This document shows positions 1 through 7,487 of a stretch of DNA of 16,994 bases, in pieces (position 1 is the stretch's first letter; each line of letters starts with the position of its first letter). The notes below the pieces were generated by a model. It was not told where the DNA came from. It searched no databases and was given only the letters and a program-made list of their open reading frames with translations. Where the stretch lies: positions 1 through 16,994 of the forward strand of contig CAZJDM010000097.1 of assembly GCA_964544765.1 (NCBI GenBank), given 5' to 3'. The DNA is from CAZJDM01 sp964544765 (GTDB lineage: Bacteria > Bdellovibrionota_B > Oligoflexia > CAYFLR01). The position numbers were made by a program, and so were the translations under genes.

Positions 1-172
1 AATATCATAAAAAATTTAGCTTTTCTAGATCAGTATAGCGTAGTAAATAACACCAGACATAAATTATTGCATTGATATAGATGTAAACCAATTCTCAGCA
101 GATATTTCAGAGGTTTCATCTTTAATACAAATGGCTTTTGAGTATTGGAAGAATTTAATACGGTTAACATTC
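1..172 (+). pseudogene. Displaced N-terminal coding fragments of the matrixin-like gene
   Basis: No intact start leads into the metalloprotease frame that follows. Frame 1 is open from the window edge to a TGA at 73-75. Frame 2 is open from 47 to a TAA at 173-175 and, from about 65, encodes YCIDIDVNQFSADIS followed by an AFEYWK segment. That pattern (a beta-strand, then a helix ending in aromatic-W) is what usually precedes the rest of a matrixin catalytic domain. Frame 1 reopens after a TGA at 139-141 and carries the zinc motif. The simplest reading is one gene entering from the left with two opposite frame changes, one near 47-72 and one near 142-172. These could be real mutations or sequence errors. 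The fragment has no start codon with a good ribosome-binding site. This is inference from reading the frames. Confidence 0.45.
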
Positions 173-1179
173 TAAGTGTAGTTAGAGTTGCCTCTGAAAA
201 CTTTATTCAAAGTGATTGTCAACAGTCTAATATTGATATTCGTTTTCAATTAGGGAAATTGTATCCTGACCAGGTAAGATTAATTCCCAATATAAACAAA
301 ACAATTGGTAGGACGATTAGAACTGATTATGACACCATAAATTTACGAGGTAAGGGGTTTATCTATCTTGCTCCGGACATAGGAGAAAATATACTGAAAT
401 TTAATAATTTGATTAAACATCATTGGTCGTATGACACAATTCTTTTATTAGCCTTAATTCACGAACTGGGTCATGTTTTTGGACTACACGACATTGGAGT
501 TCATTTTATGCACGCTTTTACCACTTTTATGAATGAAGATTTTTTAGAATCAATTATTACCACCACTGATTGGGGTGCAGAAGAACCTGGTTTATCGTCC
601 AAATCTGAAGAAAATTCTATTACATTATTGAATGCTTCTCTAAACTCTATTATGAAGTCCAGTTTTTTTAGATTTAATATTGAAAACCCCCTCTATTGGG
701 AGGAAAATACACCATCAAATTGTTATGGAGCTTTTGATAGAGAACAATTTATAAAATATTTTAAATTCTTGGGCATTCCGCATAATTATGGATGTATAAA
801 GTATTTGTATCACCAAAATAGAATTACTATCATGAGCAAAAATGAATTTGATAAAACTTCTGATTGGGAGGAGATGGGAGTTATTAACTATCAAATTAAA
901 GAAATTACAATGTTTGATATGCCTAGCGCCAATTTTAGGGGAGGAGTAACAGTTGTATTTGATAATTCTAAACAACAGGTGTTTGATAGAGATGAGGAGG
1001 AAGGTGCTCCTATTAGTGATAAATATTTGGGTCCTCAGATAATATATGATGAAGCTACAGGCACCTATATTAACCGCAAAACAGGAGAAACCAAACCCGT
1101 AATTATTCAATTTCAACCTATGGGTATTAAGCTGTATGGAGAAATAAATAACTCTCTAGTACCCTTACGTTCATGGTAG
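145..1179 (+). CDS. Matrixin-like zinc metalloprotease (metzincin), 5' end probably frameshifted
   Basis: A zinc-dependent endopeptidase of the metzincin clan, probably exported. Residues 106-116 read HELGHVFGLHD. This is the HExxHxxGxx(H/D) motif, with His106 and His110 as zinc ligands, Glu107 as the general base and Asp116 as third ligand. Met122 or Met129 could supply the Met-turn. Residues about 250-344 form a further C-terminal part containing DMPSANFRGG (258-267), a motif echoed in two other proteins of this window. The only usable start in this frame is a TTG at 145 with no ribosome-binding site. It would begin inside the catalytic domain without a signal peptide, so it is probably not the true start. 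The adjacent frame upstream appears to hold the missing N-terminal part (1-172). The gene converges on the rhomboid gene, 28 bp away. The family call is firm from the zinc motif; whether the gene is functional is uncertain. Confidence 0.62.
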   Translation: MEEFNTVNILSVVRVASENFIQSDCQQSNIDIRFQLGKLYPDQVRLIPNINKTIGRTIRTDYDTINLRGKGFIYLAPDIGENILKFNNLIKHHWSYDTILLLALIHELGHVFGLHDIGVHFMHAFTTFMNEDFLESIITTTDWGAEEPGLSSKSEENSITLLNASLNSIMKSSFFRFNIENPLYWEENTPSNCYGAFDREQFIKYFKFLGIPHNYGCIKYLYHQNRITIMSKNEFDKTSDWEEMGVINYQIKEITMFDMPSANFRGGVTVVFDNSKQQVFDRDEEEGAPISDKYLGPQIIYDEATGTYINRKTGETKPVIIQFQPMGIKLYGEINNSLVPLRSW

Positions 1180-1207
1180 GTTAATTCCAGTCACGTATAA
1201 TAGTTAT

Positions 1208-1738
1208 TTATTCCGGATCTGACCGGAACTTTGCCACTAATATTCCCGCGATAAAACCACTGAGATGGCCCTCCCAGGATATGTAAAACTTTGATGGCAG
1301 TATGCCCCATAGACTCCCTCCATATAAGAAGAAGATTGCTCCTGATATAATTATTGTAACTAGCTTTTTTTGGTAAAAACCCCGGAAAATAAGATACCCA
1401 ATTAGACCGTATACTAAACCACTGGCACCAATGTGAACGGTGTTGCCGCGACCAATTATCCATGTTCCTATACCAGATAAGATTAAAATGGATGTAAAGG
1501 TGCTCCAACCACTATTTTTCTCGGTAATGAAAAATATGTATCCTAATATTAGCAGTCCCGAAGAATTGGCGATTACGTGCAATAGGTTGGCATGAATAAA
1601 AGGGGCAAAAATGATCCCCCCAAGGGAGTTAATATCACGGGGTACGATACCATATTGATACAATGGAAAAATATATCCTATAAAAGCTAATATCCAAATA
1701 ATTAAAAGTAAGGTAAAAACGATCTTTAGAGTTTGCAT
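1208..1738 (-). CDS. Rhomboid-family intramembrane serine protease
   Basis: A polytopic inner-membrane protease expected to cleave transmembrane segments of other membrane proteins. The 176-residue protein is hydrophobic throughout. It has the rhomboid signatures: an HxxxN element on the second core helix (His54-Asn58 in HVIAN), the catalytic serine in GASG (Ser106), and the partner histidine in GHLSGF (His158) within the last helix. The first segment (about 5-27) is transmembrane. The length fits a minimal six-helix bacterial rhomboid without extra domains. It lies 29 bp downstream of hpt on the same strand, so the two are probably cotranscribed. No clear Shine-Dalgarno sequence precedes its ATG, which suggests modest or coupled translation. 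The substrate is unknown. Confidence 0.9.
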   Translation of the reverse strand: MQTLKIVFTLLLIIWILAFIGYIFPLYQYGIVPRDINSLGGIIFAPFIHANLLHVIANSSGLLILGYIFFITEKNSGWSTFTSILILSGIGTWIIGRGNTVHIGASGLVYGLIGYLIFRGFYQKKLVTIIISGAIFFLYGGSLWGILPSKFYISWEGHLSGFIAGILVAKFRSDPE

Positions 1739-1767
1739 GAAAAACCGGATTATATAATTGTTTTTTA

Positions 1768-2292
1768 TTATGTTAAAACGACTACATCACTTAGGTTACG
1801 ATAAAGTCCATCTAAATCCAACCCATATCCAACTATAAACTTATTCGGTAATTTAGTTCCAATATAATCAATATGATATGGTTTCTGGTGGGCTGCTGGT
1901 TTGGTAAACATACTACAAACTTTTAAGCTGGCTGGATTTTGCTTTTGGAAAACATTAAGTAAATATTCCAAGGTATTACCGGTATCAATGATGTCTTCAA
2001 CTATCAAAACATCCCGACCAGAGATATTATATTTTAAATCGTGTGTCTGAATAATATTACCGGTAGATTTGACTCCCTGATAGCTTGATAGACCTATAAA
2101 CTCAACCGATAAAGGCAGGTTAATTTCTCTAATTAAATCAGCTAAAAACACGAAACTACCTTTTAATACTCCGATTATAAGAAGCTTTTTACCCGCGTAA
2201 TCAGTGGTAATTTGCTTTCCCAGTTTCTTAACAATTTCCTTGATGCGTTGTTCCGGTATGAAAATTTCATGAGGAGGTATTTGATAACTCAT
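1768..2292 (-). CDS. hpt: Hypoxanthine phosphoribosyltransferase
   Basis: A cytoplasmic purine-salvage enzyme that transfers phosphoribose from PRPP to hypoxanthine (and often guanine), giving IMP (GMP) and pyrophosphate. The 174-residue length is typical. The PRPP-binding loop is VEDIIDTGNT (98-107). The family more often reads DTGLT, so the Asn is a small change. LKGSFVFLADL (43-53) matches the N-terminal conserved loop, and NKFIVGYGLDLDGLYRNL (150-167) is the family's purine-binding C-terminal signature. The ATG at 2292 is preceded by GGAGG at good spacing. That site lies within an inverted repeat (2294-2309), and a candidate promoter lies at 2326-2353. It is the first gene of an apparent operon with the rhomboid gene and diverges from the MBL-fold gene. 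Confidence 0.95.
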   Translation of the reverse strand: MSYQIPPHEIFIPEQRIKEIVKKLGKQITTDYAGKKLLIIGVLKGSFVFLADLIREINLPLSVEFIGLSSYQGVKSTGNIIQTHDLKYNISGRDVLIVEDIIDTGNTLEYLLNVFQKQNPASLKVCSMFTKPAAHQKPYHIDYIGTKLPNKFIVGYGLDLDGLYRNLSDVVVLT

Positions 2293-2293
2293 A

Positions 2294-2309
2294 TTTGCCT
2301 CCAGGCAAA
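2294..2309 (-). promoter_or_regulatory. Inverted repeat over the hpt ribosome-binding site
   Basis: TTTGCCT-CC-AGGCAAA is a perfect 7-bp dyad with a 2-bp centre, directly before the hpt start codon. In RNA it would fold as a 6-bp stem with a UGGA loop, placing part of the GGAGG Shine-Dalgarno in the loop and part in the stem. It could be a translation-control hairpin or a DNA operator. No regulator is identified. Confidence 0.4.
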
Positions 2310-2325
2310 ATTAACGTTGGCGCTG

Positions 2326-2353
2326 ATAATAACGGTTCTAAAATAAAAATCAA
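2326..2353 (-). promoter_or_regulatory. hpt: Candidate sigma-70-type promoter for hpt
   Basis: On the minus strand, TTGATT (2353-2348) and TATTAT (2331-2326) are 16 bp apart. They have two mismatches and one mismatch to the -35 and -10 consensus. The expected start near 2319 gives a leader of about 27 nt that includes the inverted repeat at 2294-2309. AT-rich DNA makes chance matches common. Confidence 0.4.
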
Positions 2354-2440
2354 GCTCTCATCTAAATATTTCTCAAGAAAAAGGTTTGTGGGTTCGAATG
2401 ATAAAGAAAGAACTAACTATATTCTGAGGTTTATGAGTTT

Positions 2441-3289
2441 ATGTTAAAAATATTTGGAAAACTAATAAATTTATGGTGTAGATGTGTTTTAATAACGATA
2501 ATATTTCTAATATTAGGTGCTTGGACAAGTTTTGCATCAGAAAAGGACCTTGCCATAACCTTTATTAAGGTTGGTCATGGCGATGCTATATTCTTTGAAT
2601 TTCCAAATAAAACTAATATGTTATTGGATGCAGGCAAAGAGGGTAAAGTAAGCCAACATATTTTGCCTCTATTAGAAAGGAGGAATATAGAAAAAATTGA
2701 TTATTTGGTTCTTTCGCATAATCATAAGGATCATATTGGTGGATGCTCGATTATCTTAAAAAATTATCAAGTAGGCGAAATTTGGAAAAACGGTGTGGTT
2801 TTTGATTCAAAGTATTATCGTAGATGCTATAAGGCGGCTAGAAAAAGAGATATACCCCAAAAAGTTCTCAATTTAGATGAAGAAATAAGAATTGGGGATG
2901 TCTTGATTCATGTATTAAATACTGGTTTCAATTATGAAGAGGAAAATGACAATTCATTGGTGTTTAAGCTGAGGTATGGTAATTTTACCGCACTATTTCC
3001 AGGAGATATTGAAAAGAATGCCAGTAGGAGATTATATCGCGAGTATGGACCTTACTTGAAAAGTAAATTATATAAAGTCAGTCATCATGGAACCAAGAAA
3101 ATATATAAGCCTTTTGTCAGAATGGTTGATCCTGATTACTCTATTATTTGTGGTAGTAGTAGGGACTACTCGAGGTCAGTTGATAAACGAAAATTGCTAG
3201 AAGAATTGGATAGTGAGGTATATTCAACCTATAAAAATGGTAATATAGTTGTTAAAACTGATGGTTTTGAAATCAAGGTTGATCCATAA
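2441..3289 (+). CDS. Exported metallo-beta-lactamase-fold hydrolase, ComEC C-terminal type
   Basis: A metal-dependent hydrolase of the MBL superfamily. HNHKDHIGG (93-101) is the HxHxDH metal motif, FPGDI (186-190) supplies the bridging aspartate region, and HHG (215-217) a later metal-binding histidine. The order and the opening pattern (FIKVGHGDAIFFEFPN, then LLDAG) match the ComEC/Rec2 C-terminal domain, which is thought to degrade or process DNA during uptake. Stand-alone proteins of this type are common, and their substrates are mostly unknown. Residues about 12-28 are hydrophobic and are followed by FASEKD, a plausible signal-peptide cleavage region, so the enzyme probably acts outside the cytoplasm. 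The ATG at 2441 follows a GAGG with a slightly long spacer. The gene diverges from hpt and converges on the hydantoinase gene. Fold assignment is firm; the DNA-uptake role is only a possibility. Confidence 0.85.
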   Translation: MLKIFGKLINLWCRCVLITIIFLILGAWTSFASEKDLAITFIKVGHGDAIFFEFPNKTNMLLDAGKEGKVSQHILPLLERRNIEKIDYLVLSHNHKDHIGGCSIILKNYQVGEIWKNGVVFDSKYYRRCYKAARKRDIPQKVLNLDEEIRIGDVLIHVLNTGFNYEEENDNSLVFKLRYGNFTALFPGDIEKNASRRLYREYGPYLKSKLYKVSHHGTKKIYKPFVRMVDPDYSIICGSSRDYSRSVDKRKLLEELDSEVYSTYKNGNIVVKTDGFEIKVDP

Positions 3290-3312
3290 ACTCAGATATC
3301 TCATTTATTTCA

Positions 3313-4728
3313 TTATATATTTGGATAAAATAAATCAAATCTCATTAAATTGTCATGGGATCGTTTAATAAAGCGGCCCTGGTTTATTATGTTTATTAAA
3401 CCACGATCATATACTAGATTACCATTTACGATTACATAAGCCGGCTTACCTTTTATTTTTATATTTTCAAAAATACTAGTGTCACAATTATGAAGGTGGT
3501 TTGAAGCAGATATTGTTTCTTCAATATTGGGATTCCATATGACCAGATCAGCATCTGAGTTCACTGCGATAGTGCCTTTTTGCGGATAAAGACCAAATAT
3601 CTTAGCTGGCATAGTAGAACAAAGGTTTACCATATTTGATAAGGATAGTTTATTTTGTAATACTCCATAGGTGTATATTAAACTTAGACGATGCTGAATT
3701 CCGGCAGCTCCACCCGGAATTAATCTAAAATCGTTTTTTCCAAGCTTCTTTTGTTTTTGCAGATGAAAGGAACAATGGTCAGTAGCGATAACTTGTATAG
3801 TGTTGTTATTTATAGCTTCCCATAACGCATTATTGTGTTCTTCTGGGCGGATTGGAGGGCTCATTACATATGCTGCACCTTTGAAATCTGGTAAATCATA
3901 GACGGTGTCGTTTAATAGTAAATATTGTGGACAAGTTTCGGCCAAAATAGGCAAATTTTGTGCCCTTACCTTTTTAATGTGTTTGAGACTGTCAGCAGTA
4001 CTGATATGGACCAGATATAAGGGAATTTGGTGCATTTGAGCAAGGTTGATGATAGTAGATACAGCTTTTTCTTCGCTAGCAGCAGGTCTCGATAAGGCAT
4101 GATATTGCGGGGAAGTATTTCCGTTAGTCAAATATTCTTCTTGAAGTTTTTTAATCATTTGCTCATCTTCAGCATGGGCCAAAAGAAGCGCGTTGTGGGT
4201 CTTGATGTCTTTAATGACATTAATGATTTCTGATTTAGGAAGGCCGACCGTATCTTGGTATGCCATATAAATTTTAAATGAAGGAATACCTTCATGATAA
4301 ATACAATTTTTAATTTGAGAAAGAGTATTATCATCGTAATAAGTAATTCCCATGTGGAAAGCGTAATCTATTAAACTACCATTTGCCTCGGTTTTACGTT
4401 GTTTGATAGCCTCTTTGAAAGATTGACCCTTTTCAGGGTGAACAAAATCAACTATACAAGTTGTCCCACCAGTTAATGCCGCAATTGATCCACTTATGAA
4501 ATCGTCTGAAGATGTACAATTAGTGGTTTTTAACCCTAAATGAACATGAGGATCAATTCCTCCTGGCAGAATGAATTGATTTGTGGCATCAATTTCCTTG
4601 GATTGGGGAGCTCGGGGTATATTTTCATCAATAGCGACGATTTTACCATCTTGAATTAGAATGTTTGATTTAAGCTGGCCCGAAGGTGAAACAATAGTAC
4701 CATTTTTTATAAATATGGGAATAGTCAT
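3313..4728 (-). CDS. hydA: D-hydantoinase / dihydropyrimidinase
   Basis: A cytoplasmic amidohydrolase that opens cyclic ureides: dihydropyrimidines in reductive pyrimidine catabolism, and 5-substituted hydantoins. All binuclear-metal ligands of the family are visible: His61 and His63 (DPHVHLG), Lys152 expected to be carboxylated (PSFKIYMAYQ), His185 (LLAHAED), His241 (LVHIST) and Asp317 (IATDHCSF). Their spacing matches characterised D-hydantoinases closely, and 471 residues is the usual length. The segment after Asp317 reads IPGGAAGIQHR, where relatives I recall have IPNGxxGxxxR. The Asn-to-Gly change lies near the substrate-binding loop and could alter specificity. The gene stands alone, convergent with the MBL gene (23 bp between stops) and divergent from coaE. 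No neighbouring pyrimidine-degradation gene (beta-ureidopropionase, dihydropyrimidine dehydrogenase) is present, so its physiological role is open. Confidence 0.92.
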   Translation of the reverse strand: MTIPIFIKNGTIVSPSGQLKSNILIQDGKIVAIDENIPRAPQSKEIDATNQFILPGGIDPHVHLGLKTTNCTSSDDFISGSIAALTGGTTCIVDFVHPEKGQSFKEAIKQRKTEANGSLIDYAFHMGITYYDDNTLSQIKNCIYHEGIPSFKIYMAYQDTVGLPKSEIINVIKDIKTHNALLLAHAEDEQMIKKLQEEYLTNGNTSPQYHALSRPAASEEKAVSTIINLAQMHQIPLYLVHISTADSLKHIKKVRAQNLPILAETCPQYLLLNDTVYDLPDFKGAAYVMSPPIRPEEHNNALWEAINNNTIQVIATDHCSFHLQKQKKLGKNDFRLIPGGAAGIQHRLSLIYTYGVLQNKLSLSNMVNLCSTMPAKIFGLYPQKGTIAVNSDADLVIWNPNIEETISASNHLHNCDTSIFENIKIKGKPAYVIVNGNLVYDRGLINIINQGRFIKRSHDNLMRFDLFYPNI

Positions 4729-4767
4729 AATCTTTTACACATTTTGTTTTAGGTATTAAATTTACGC

Positions 4768-4788
4768 CACATATGTGCGAGTTTCGCA
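4768..4788. promoter_or_regulatory. Overlapping short dyads between hydA and coaE
   Basis: A perfect 10-bp palindrome CACATATGTG (4768-4777) overlaps a 5-bp hairpin TGCGA-GTT-TCGCA (4776-4788). They sit in the divergent intergenic region about 40-50 bp from the hydA start. Short dyads like these could be an operator but may be chance. Confidence 0.2.
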
Positions 4789-4822
4789 TGCCGCGTTAAA
4801 TTTCTAGTTAAGTAGTATATCA

Positions 4823-4850
4823 TTGATCAAGATCTGTTGTATACTATAGA
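4823..4850 (+). promoter_or_regulatory. coaE: Candidate sigma-70-type promoter for coaE
   Basis: TTGATC (4823-4828) and TATAGA (4845-4850) are 16 bp apart, with a predicted start around 4857, about 27 nt before the coaE ATG. This is the best-placed match in the divergent region; the AT-rich background limits confidence. Confidence 0.38.
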
Positions 4851-4883
4851 TGACGAGATGAATAAGATTCGTTTGGACACATA

Positions 4884-5504
4884 ATGCAAAGCACAACAAA
4901 AAAATTATTAATTGGAATAACTGGACAAATAGCTAGTGGAAAAACAACAGCCGCTCTTTTTTTTAAGGATGCAGGATATCCGGTTATCACTGCCGATGAG
5001 CTGTCACGACAAGTTACCAAAAAAGGTATGCCGGCCTTAGATACTATAAGTTCTCAAATGGGAAATAAATATTTAAATTATGAGGGCAATTTAGATAGAG
5101 CTCTTTTAAGAAAAAAAGTCTTTTCCTCTTCTGAGGCCTTAAAACAATTGAATGCTATATTGCATCCTTTTATGAAACAAGAAGCTAATAAACAAAAAGA
5201 AAGATTTTTTCAAAAAAGTGATGTAGTGTTTTTTGATTGCGCGATTTTACTACAGGTTGATTTAATTGATGGCATTGATAAAATAATAGTGGTTGTGGCT
5301 GATGAAGACGTATTAATAAATCGAGTTATGCAAAGAGATAATATTAGTCGAGAAGATACTCGAAAGATACTAAATAATCAATTGCCAGTAGTAACTCTTA
5401 AGAGTAAGGCCGATTTTATAATCAATAACAGTCATGATATAAAACAACTTAAAAGCCAATTAGAGCCAATCTTGGAAGATTTAAAAAAGGCAACTGGTCA
5501 GTGA
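4884..5504 (+). CDS. coaE: Dephospho-CoA kinase
   Basis: Catalyses the last step of coenzyme A synthesis, ATP-dependent 3'-phosphorylation of dephospho-CoA, in the cytoplasm. The P-loop GITGQIASGKT (11-21) is at the N-terminus. The family usually reads GGIGSGKS/T, so QIA is a mild variant that keeps the GK. ITADELSRQV (about 36-45) corresponds to the conserved DAD/DEL substrate-binding segment. VVFFDCAILLQ fits the V(L)DxPLLF strand, and NRVMQRDNISREDTRKILNNQLP matches the lid region with its conserved RxxxRD. The 206-residue length is normal. The ATG at 4884 has a weak GGA six bases upstream. It is followed by 270 bp before comM and is probably its own transcription unit. Confidence 0.93.
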   Translation: MQSTTKKLLIGITGQIASGKTTAALFFKDAGYPVITADELSRQVTKKGMPALDTISSQMGNKYLNYEGNLDRALLRKKVFSSSEALKQLNAILHPFMKQEANKQKERFFQKSDVVFFDCAILLQVDLIDGIDKIIVVVADEDVLINRVMQRDNISREDTRKILNNQLPVVTLKSKADFIINNSHDIKQLKSQLEPILEDLKKATGQ

Positions 5505-5678
5505 AATACAATATCAACCAAAAAAGGTTTCTATAGATGTAAAAATACTACTATTAGGTGTGAATTTCTATCCGTTTCTTACCCTAAATTTTATCGTCCA
5601 AAATGTTTAAACCCTTGTCTCTAAGGCGTTATAAGAGATTAGATTTTTTGGTATGAGTATTGCTTATACCCCTGTTAT

Positions 5679-5719
5679 GTAAAGATGTAATTTACGTGAA
5701 GGACATTACATTACTTTAC
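5679..5719 (+). repeat. Imperfect inverted repeat upstream of comM
   Basis: GTAAAGATGTAAT (5679-5691) pairs imperfectly with ATTACATTACTTTAC (5705-5719) around a 13-nt loop, ending about 55 bp before the comM start. It may be an operator-like dyad or a leader hairpin. The rest of the 5505-5774 gap shows no gene. A weak 5-bp stem TCTCT/AGAGA (5618-5638) followed by six T is a poor terminator candidate for coaE. Confidence 0.25.
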
Positions 5720-5774
5720 TTATACTTCTTGTTGGTTGTTTGGTTCTAAATGATAAGTTTTTTGAGGTAATTTG

Positions 5775-7391
5775 ATGGTTACAGAAATATATAGTTTTAA
5801 CATAAATGGCATTAATCCATTTGTCGTAAGTATTGAAATAGCTATGGGGAGAGGTCTTCCTGGGATTTCGATAATGGGTTTGCCTAGCGAAAGCATTAGG
5901 GAAAGTAAAGAAAGAGTAAAAATGGCTGTAATGCAACAGGGGCTGGATTTTCCTAATCGTAAAATTATTATTAATTTAGCTCCAGCGGAAGAAAGAAAAA
6001 CTGGATGTCTTTTGGATCTACCTTTAGCAGTAGGTATTGTATTATGTAATACAGCTAGTTGTTCTCCTGATAAGCTGAAGAGATTTTATATTGTGGGAGA
6101 ATTATCATTAGATGGTGAAGTTAATCCTGTAAAGGGAATTTTACCGATTGCTTGTTATTTACAAAAGCAAAAGGATAAGAAAATTTTGATTGTTCCTAAG
6201 AAGAATCTTTATGAGGCGAGAATAGTAAAAGATGTGTCGGTAATTGGAGTGGAAAGTCTTAAAGAATGTTTAGATGTAATTCAAGCAAATGAAATGGATG
6301 TGAATGTTAATGAAATAGATGAGAATGTTAGTGGGCTGGGTGAGAATATAAATGCCTCAGGTGAGAGTGTTAAAGATAAAAATAGTGTTGAAACTGATAT
6401 ATCGAGTATTGTGGGCCAGGAACAAGCTAAGAGAGCTTTGGAAATAGCAGCTGCGGGTAGGCATAATATGTTGCTTATTGGTGAGCCTGGTTGTGGTAAG
6501 AGCCTTATCTCAAAGTGTTTGCCTAGTTTGTTACCTGCATTAAAATTTGAAGAAAGAATAGAAACTTTAAAAGTATACTCGATTAATGACAGTTCTTTAA
6601 TATCTCCTCATAATCTAATAGAAAGACCTTTTAGGTCTCCTCTACCTACCATTTCCTATGCTGGTCTCCTTGGGAGTTTAAAAAGCCCTGGGGAGATTAG
6701 TCTTGCCCATAATGGAGTACTGTTTTTGGATGAATTTTTAGAAATAGATAGAAGAACCATTGAAGCTTTAAGAATACCAATGGACAGAAAAGAAGTCGCT
6801 ATTAATCGATCTTCCGGTGAAGTAGTTTTGCCGGCTGATTTTCAATTAATAGCTGCATGTAATCCATGTCCATGTGGATATTATAATTCGGATACTAGAC
6901 GTTGCGAATGTACGCCTTATCAGATTGCCAGATATAGAAACAAGTTATCGGGACCTTTAATGGATAGGATTGATATTCATTTACGAGTAAAAAAAGGTAA
7001 TATCTCACATATATTAACATCCTATAAAGCTAGTAAATCAACGAGTTTGCAAGTTCAAAATCGCGTCATAAAAGTATCCGAAATTCAGCAGGAAAGAAAT
7101 AAAGTCCTTGTGGATAATGTAGATAGGGACAGAAATAGCTCAAATAGTAAGTATGTTCCTAACGCTGGACTTACTACACCGATGGTAAAAAAGTACTGTG
7201 AAATGGACAGTAAATCAAGAAGGGCTTTACCTGAAATTTCTAAAAAATTGTATCTTTCCCCACGGTCATTACTACATATTATTAAGATTGCCAGGACTAT
7301 TGCTGACTTAAACGAGCATGATCGGATTGCTTATCAAGATTTAGTGGAAGCAACATATTTACGTTCTTTAGATCATTATGCACCCATTTAG
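5775..7391 (+). CDS. comM: YifB-family ATPase / ComM-type helicase (Mg-chelatase-like)
   Basis: An AAA+ ATPase of the YifB/ComM family. In naturally transformable bacteria ComM is a hexameric branch-migration helicase that extends heteroduplex during integration of incoming DNA; in others its role is unclear. The N-terminal domain reads GRGLPGISIMGLPSESIRES and NLAPAEERKTG as in the family. Walker A is GEPGCGKS and Walker B is GVLFLDEF. The conserved CNPCPCGYY segment is followed by LSGPLMDRIDIHLRV. The C-terminal Mg_chelatase part ends in a normal helix pair. It is about 538 residues, against roughly 500-510 for typical members. The excess lies in an Asn/Glu/Val-rich linker of about 35 residues just before SIVGQEQAKRAL. 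A TTG lies directly before, but the ATG at 5775 has GAGG at 7-nt spacing and is the better start. ssb follows 96 bp downstream on the same strand. Confidence 0.93.
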   Translation: MVTEIYSFNINGINPFVVSIEIAMGRGLPGISIMGLPSESIRESKERVKMAVMQQGLDFPNRKIIINLAPAEERKTGCLLDLPLAVGIVLCNTASCSPDKLKRFYIVGELSLDGEVNPVKGILPIACYLQKQKDKKILIVPKKNLYEARIVKDVSVIGVESLKECLDVIQANEMDVNVNEIDENVSGLGENINASGESVKDKNSVETDISSIVGQEQAKRALEIAAAGRHNMLLIGEPGCGKSLISKCLPSLLPALKFEERIETLKVYSINDSSLISPHNLIERPFRSPLPTISYAGLLGSLKSPGEISLAHNGVLFLDEFLEIDRRTIEALRIPMDRKEVAINRSSGEVVLPADFQLIAACNPCPCGYYNSDTRRCECTPYQIARYRNKLSGPLMDRIDIHLRVKKGNISHILTSYKASKSTSLQVQNRVIKVSEIQQERNKVLVDNVDRDRNSSNSKYVPNAGLTTPMVKKYCEMDSKSRRALPEISKKLYLSPRSLLHIIKIARTIADLNEHDRIAYQDLVEATYLRSLDHYAPI

Positions 7392-7487
7392 AGAGGGTGT
7401 CTGAGTTTTTATGATGTCCTGTGGAGTATGGAAAAAATGTTTAAAGTGAATAAATAAAGTAAATATCCAAAATAAATAGGAGGTACT

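Noticed and set aside
715..1508. Open minus-strand frames opposite the metzincin and overlapping the rhomboid gene.
   Set aside because: No domain features, and the alternative frames at the same place have diagnostic active-site motifs.
2388..2399. GTGGGTTCGAAT resembles the T-arm of a tRNA.
   Set aside because: The matching 3' half of the stem is missing and no acceptor, D or anticodon arms can be folded around it; probably chance.
4823..4847. TTGATC with TATACT (4842-side) as a promoter pair.
   Set aside because: The spacing is only 11 bp; the pair TTGATC with TATAGA at 16 bp was kept instead.
5618..5649. Weak stem plus six T as an intrinsic terminator after coaE.
   Set aside because: Only a 5-bp stem with an 11-nt loop, more than 100 bp beyond the gene; too weak to call as a terminator.
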